DNA of 64,000 nt, from positions 248,001 to 312,000 of the forward strand of contig NZ_KB907790.1 of assembly GCF_000382205.1 (NCBI RefSeq), given 5' to 3'. Positions 61,885-64,000 of this stretch are shown piece after piece (position 1 is the first letter of the stretch; the number at the start of each line of letters is the position of its first letter). The notes under the pieces were generated by a model. The model was not told the DNA's origin. It was given only the letters and a program-made list of their open reading frames with translations, and searched no databases. Made by a program: the position numbers and the translations under genes. This DNA comes from Dyadobacter beijingensis DSM 21582. Its GTDB lineage: Bacteria > Bacteroidota > Bacteroidia > Cytophagales > Spirosomataceae.

Positions 61885-64000
61885 ATGAAAAACGAAGTCG
61901 AAAGCGGTCAGAACAATAAAAAAGCGCTGATCAACCGGGCCCGGCTGGTGGGCTGGATGCTGTTCGTGCTGGCGATCCTCGTGTTCGCCAAGCTCATCCG
62001 CGTGCAATATTACGATACCTTTAAAGGGAAAACCTGGGCCGAATATTCAGAAAAGAACGACCTGAAACTGGACACGATCCCGGCCATGCGCGGTAACATT
62101 TACGCGAGCGACAACAGCCTGCTCGCGACTTCGCTGCCGTATTATTATGTAGGTTTTGATACAAAAGTCGCCGACTCGGCCTATTTCTATAACCATATCG
62201 ACGAACTGGCTTCGCTTTTGGCCAAAAACTTTAAAGAGAATACGGCGGAAGGCTACAAAAGCAAGATCATGCGCTACCGTGTGAGCAAAAGCAAACGGTA
62301 CCTGCGCCTGAAAAGCAAGGAAATCACCCATTTGGAGCGCGAGCGGCTTAAAAAATGGCCGTTTTTTGCCAAAGACCGCAAAGGCGGCGGCGGGAAGTTC
62401 GAAACGATTTACAAGCGTTACAAACCATTCAGCCCGATGGCCGACCGCACCATCGGCGGCATCGATCCCAAGAGCGGGCGCGGCTACATTGGCCTGGAAG
62501 CGAGTTTTGACAAACAGCTGGAAGGCCGGCCGGGCATCGGCTGGGTAGAGAAGGTGGAAGGCGGGCTCAAAATACCGGTAGGCGACGCATTCAACGTACA
62601 GCCGGAGGCCGGCCGCGACATTTATACGACGCTCGACATGAATTACCAGGAGCGTACCGAGATCGCCTTGCGCCGGAAACTGCTCGAAATGGATGCCGAT
62701 TTCGGTTCGGTGATCATTATGGAAGTGGCCACGGGGGAAATCAAAGCGATGGCGAACCTGACCAAGCGCGGGCCGGGTAAATATGAAGAGGTATTCAACT
62801 ACGCATTGGCGGGCAGCAACGACCCGGGCTCGACGTTCAAGCTCGCGACGATGATGGCGCTTTTGGAAGAAACGCATATGGACCCCGACCAGGTGACCGT
62901 CAACACGGGCGACGGGGCCATGAGATTCCGTAACCACATTATCCGCGATGCGCACCGCGGCGGATTCGGTACCATTACCGCTTCGCAGGTTTTGGAAAAA
63001 TCGTCGAACATCGGCATTGTGCAGCTGATGCAGCGCTATTTTGCCAACAAGCCGGATAAATATTTGGGTTACCTTAAACAATTCCACCTGAATCAGCCGA
63101 CCGGTATTCATATGAAGGGTGAAAAGCCGCCATTGGTACGCGACCGCAAGTCGAAGCAGTGGAGCAGCTATTCGATGTACTTCATGGCGCATGGCTATGA
63201 AATGCAGATGACACCTTTGCAGACGCTGGCATTCTATAATGCGGTGGCGAATAATGGTTACTGGGTGCGTCCGATGATCGTCCGGGAGATCCGCAATGCG
63301 GAAGAAATCGAGGACAAAATTCCGCCGTACGTCGAAGAAAAGCCGATAGCCTCGCCGGAAACCATCCGGAAAGTGAAGAAAATGCTCGAAGGCGTCGTGA
63401 ATGCCGGCTTGGCCAAACACATTAAAAGCGATTTGTACCAGATCGCCGGGAAAACCGGGACCGCCCGCAAGCTCATCAACGGCGTGTATACCGAAGGCAA
63501 GAACTACACGTCTTTCGCGGGTTACTTCCCGGCCGATAAACCGAAATACAGCTGCATTGTCATCATCGATAACCCGAAAAGTACCGGCGCCGACTACACC
63601 CGGTATGCGGGCAGCGTGGCCGCGCCGGTGTTCAAGGAAGTGGCCGACCGCATTTACGCCTACGACGTCGCCATTCAGAAGCCGGTGAAGGATTCGATCC
63701 CCGAAACATCGCAGGATGTGAAATGGACGGGCATTACCAACGACCTGAATGTGATCAGCAAGTCGCTGAACATGACGCCGGTGGCCGAGGAGAGCGAATA
63801 TGCAGCGGCGTCTCTTTTCAAGAAAGGCAAAACCAAATGGAGCCCGCGCGATGTGGAATCGCGCGATGTGCCCAACCTGCAAGGGATGTCGATGCGCGAC
63901 GCGCTGTACGTGATGGAGAACAAGGGTTTCAGGGTAACATTCAAGGGTTCCGGGAAGGTAATCGAACAATCACTGCCTCCGGGCACCAATAAAACAGGCA
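61885..64000 (+). CDS. ftsI: Penicillin-binding protein (FtsI/PBP3-type transpeptidase) with PASTA domain, 3' end cut
   Basis: First 705 residues of a class B penicillin-binding protein. One N-terminal membrane helix (about 20-38), then a dimerisation domain starting at PAMRGNIYASDNSLLATSLP. The transpeptidase domain has the active-site Ser316-Thr-Phe-Lys319 (DPGSTFKLATM), the SSN motif at 373-375 (LEKSSNIGIVQL) and Lys523-Thr-Gly in IAGKTGTARKL. A PASTA domain begins near residue 665 (VPNLQGMSMRDALYVMENKG) and runs off the window. It cross-links septal peptidoglycan. Position after rsmH and ftsL favours FtsI over PBP2; the PASTA domain is common in Bacteroidota FtsI. Confidence 0.93.
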   Translation, partial: MKNEVESGQNNKKALINRARLVGWMLFVLAILVFAKLIRVQYYDTFKGKTWAEYSEKNDLKLDTIPAMRGNIYASDNSLLATSLPYYYVGFDTKVADSAYFYNHIDELASLLAKNFKENTAEGYKSKIMRYRVSKSKRYLRLKSKEITHLERERLKKWPFFAKDRKGGGGKFETIYKRYKPFSPMADRTIGGIDPKSGRGYIGLEASFDKQLEGRPGIGWVEKVEGGLKIPVGDAFNVQPEAGRDIYTTLDMNYQERTEIALRRKLLEMDADFGSVIIMEVATGEIKAMANLTKRGPGKYEEVFNYALAGSNDPGSTFKLATMMALLEETHMDPDQVTVNTGDGAMRFRNHIIRDAHRGGFGTITASQVLEKSSNIGIVQLMQRYFANKPDKYLGYLKQFHLNQPTGIHMKGEKPPLVRDRKSKQWSSYSMYFMAHGYEMQMTPLQTLAFYNAVANNGYWVRPMIVREIRNAEEIEDKIPPYVEEKPIASPETIRKVKKMLEGVVNAGLAKHIKSDLYQIAGKTGTARKLINGVYTEGKNYTSFAGYFPADKPKYSCIVIIDNPKSTGADYTRYAGSVAAPVFKEVADRIYAYDVAIQKPVKDSIPETSQDVKWTGITNDLNVISKSLNMTPVAEESEYAAASLFKKGKTKWSPRDVESRDVPNLQGMSMRDALYVMENKGFRVTFKGSGKVIEQSLPPGTNKTG

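Noticed and set aside
62047..63969. 640-codon open frame on the minus strand opposite ftsI
   Set aside because: It mirrors the ftsI reading frame; its translation is rich in His, Arg and Phe with no domain, as expected for the complement of a GC-rich coding strand, while ftsI has all transpeptidase motifs.
1..64000. tRNA, rRNA, prophage, integrase or transposase genes
   Set aside because: I saw no cloverleaf-like sequence with a CCA or TTCGA arm, no rRNA stretches and no mobile-element protein in any credible frame; this is a by-eye search, and a covariance-model scan would be decisive.

Overview
The window reads as chromosome of a moderately GC-rich member of the Bacteroidota, most likely Cytophagales of the Dyadobacter/Spirosoma type (inference from gene content, not a database match). 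Indicators are promoters of the Bacteroidota form TAnnTTTG, TonB receptor plus DUF4249 lipoprotein pairing, a type IX secretion C-terminal sorting domain, an E. coli-length PurB, bacillithiol synthesis (BshC), a cobalamin-dependent ribonucleotide reductase, and the rsmH-ftsL-ftsI start of a dcw cluster. I see no tRNA, rRNA, CRISPR array, prophage or insertion sequence; gene density is high and the only gene-poor stretches are about 280-340 bp.

Layout. 1-4.0 kb (minus): partial S58/DmpA peptidase, then an outer-membrane DUF4249 lipoprotein and its TonB receptor. 4.3-8.4 kb (minus): folK, rpmB, an OmpR-type response regulator with its histidine kinase, an N-acetylglucosamine-kinase-like ATPase and a small cytochrome b5-like protein. 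8.5-14.4 kb: lipoproteins, thiL, a class IV aminotransferase, a polyprenyl diphosphate synthase, a rhomboid protease and phosphatidylserine decarboxylase. 14.7-18.6 kb: secA and a PspC-domain protein, divergent. 18.7-27.0 kb: thiolase, a three-gene glycosyltransferase/secreted glycosidase-like operon, acyl-CoA dehydrogenase. 27.3-32.7 kb: bshC, an ECF sigma / anti-sigma / DUF4097-like envelope operon, ispH. 32.9-40.8 kb: a giant alpha-2-macroglobulin lipoprotein, an aquaglyceroporin, purB, a small XRE regulator. 41.0-48.0 kb (minus): nrdJ, then a complete heme import and degradation operon. 48.2-55.6 kb: a dicarboxylate symporter, an M3 oligopeptidase, a small lipoprotein, and a surface-glycan group (epimerase, DPM1-like transferase, GT-C-like membrane enzyme). 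55.6-60.4 kb (minus): Rrf2 regulator, fused 3-hydroxyacyl-CoA dehydrogenase/enoyl-CoA hydratase, MarR regulator, TlpA-like thioredoxin. 60.5-64.0 kb: rsmH, ftsL-like, and ftsI cut by the window edge.

How parts connect. The most coherent regulatory signal is a palindrome GTATGC-NN-GCATAC lying in the promoters of the three separated fatty-acid beta-oxidation units: thiolase (18.67 kb), acyl-CoA dehydrogenase (two copies, 25.11 and 25.16 kb) and the MarR/FadN-type operon (59.05 kb). I infer that the MarR protein at 58.5-59.0 kb represses all three and itself.

The most unusual non-coding structures are two intergenic arrays (14.53-14.70 and 30.55-30.74 kb) in which GTCA repeats at almost exactly 10-bp steps and then TGAC repeats at 10-bp steps in opposite orientation. 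Each begins within about 10 nt of the stop codon of a minus-strand gene (secA; the ECF sigma factor). A third inverted simple repeat of another sequence abuts the nrdJ stop codon. The heme operon has a 19-bp near-palindrome over its predicted promoter, a plausible metal-repressor site.
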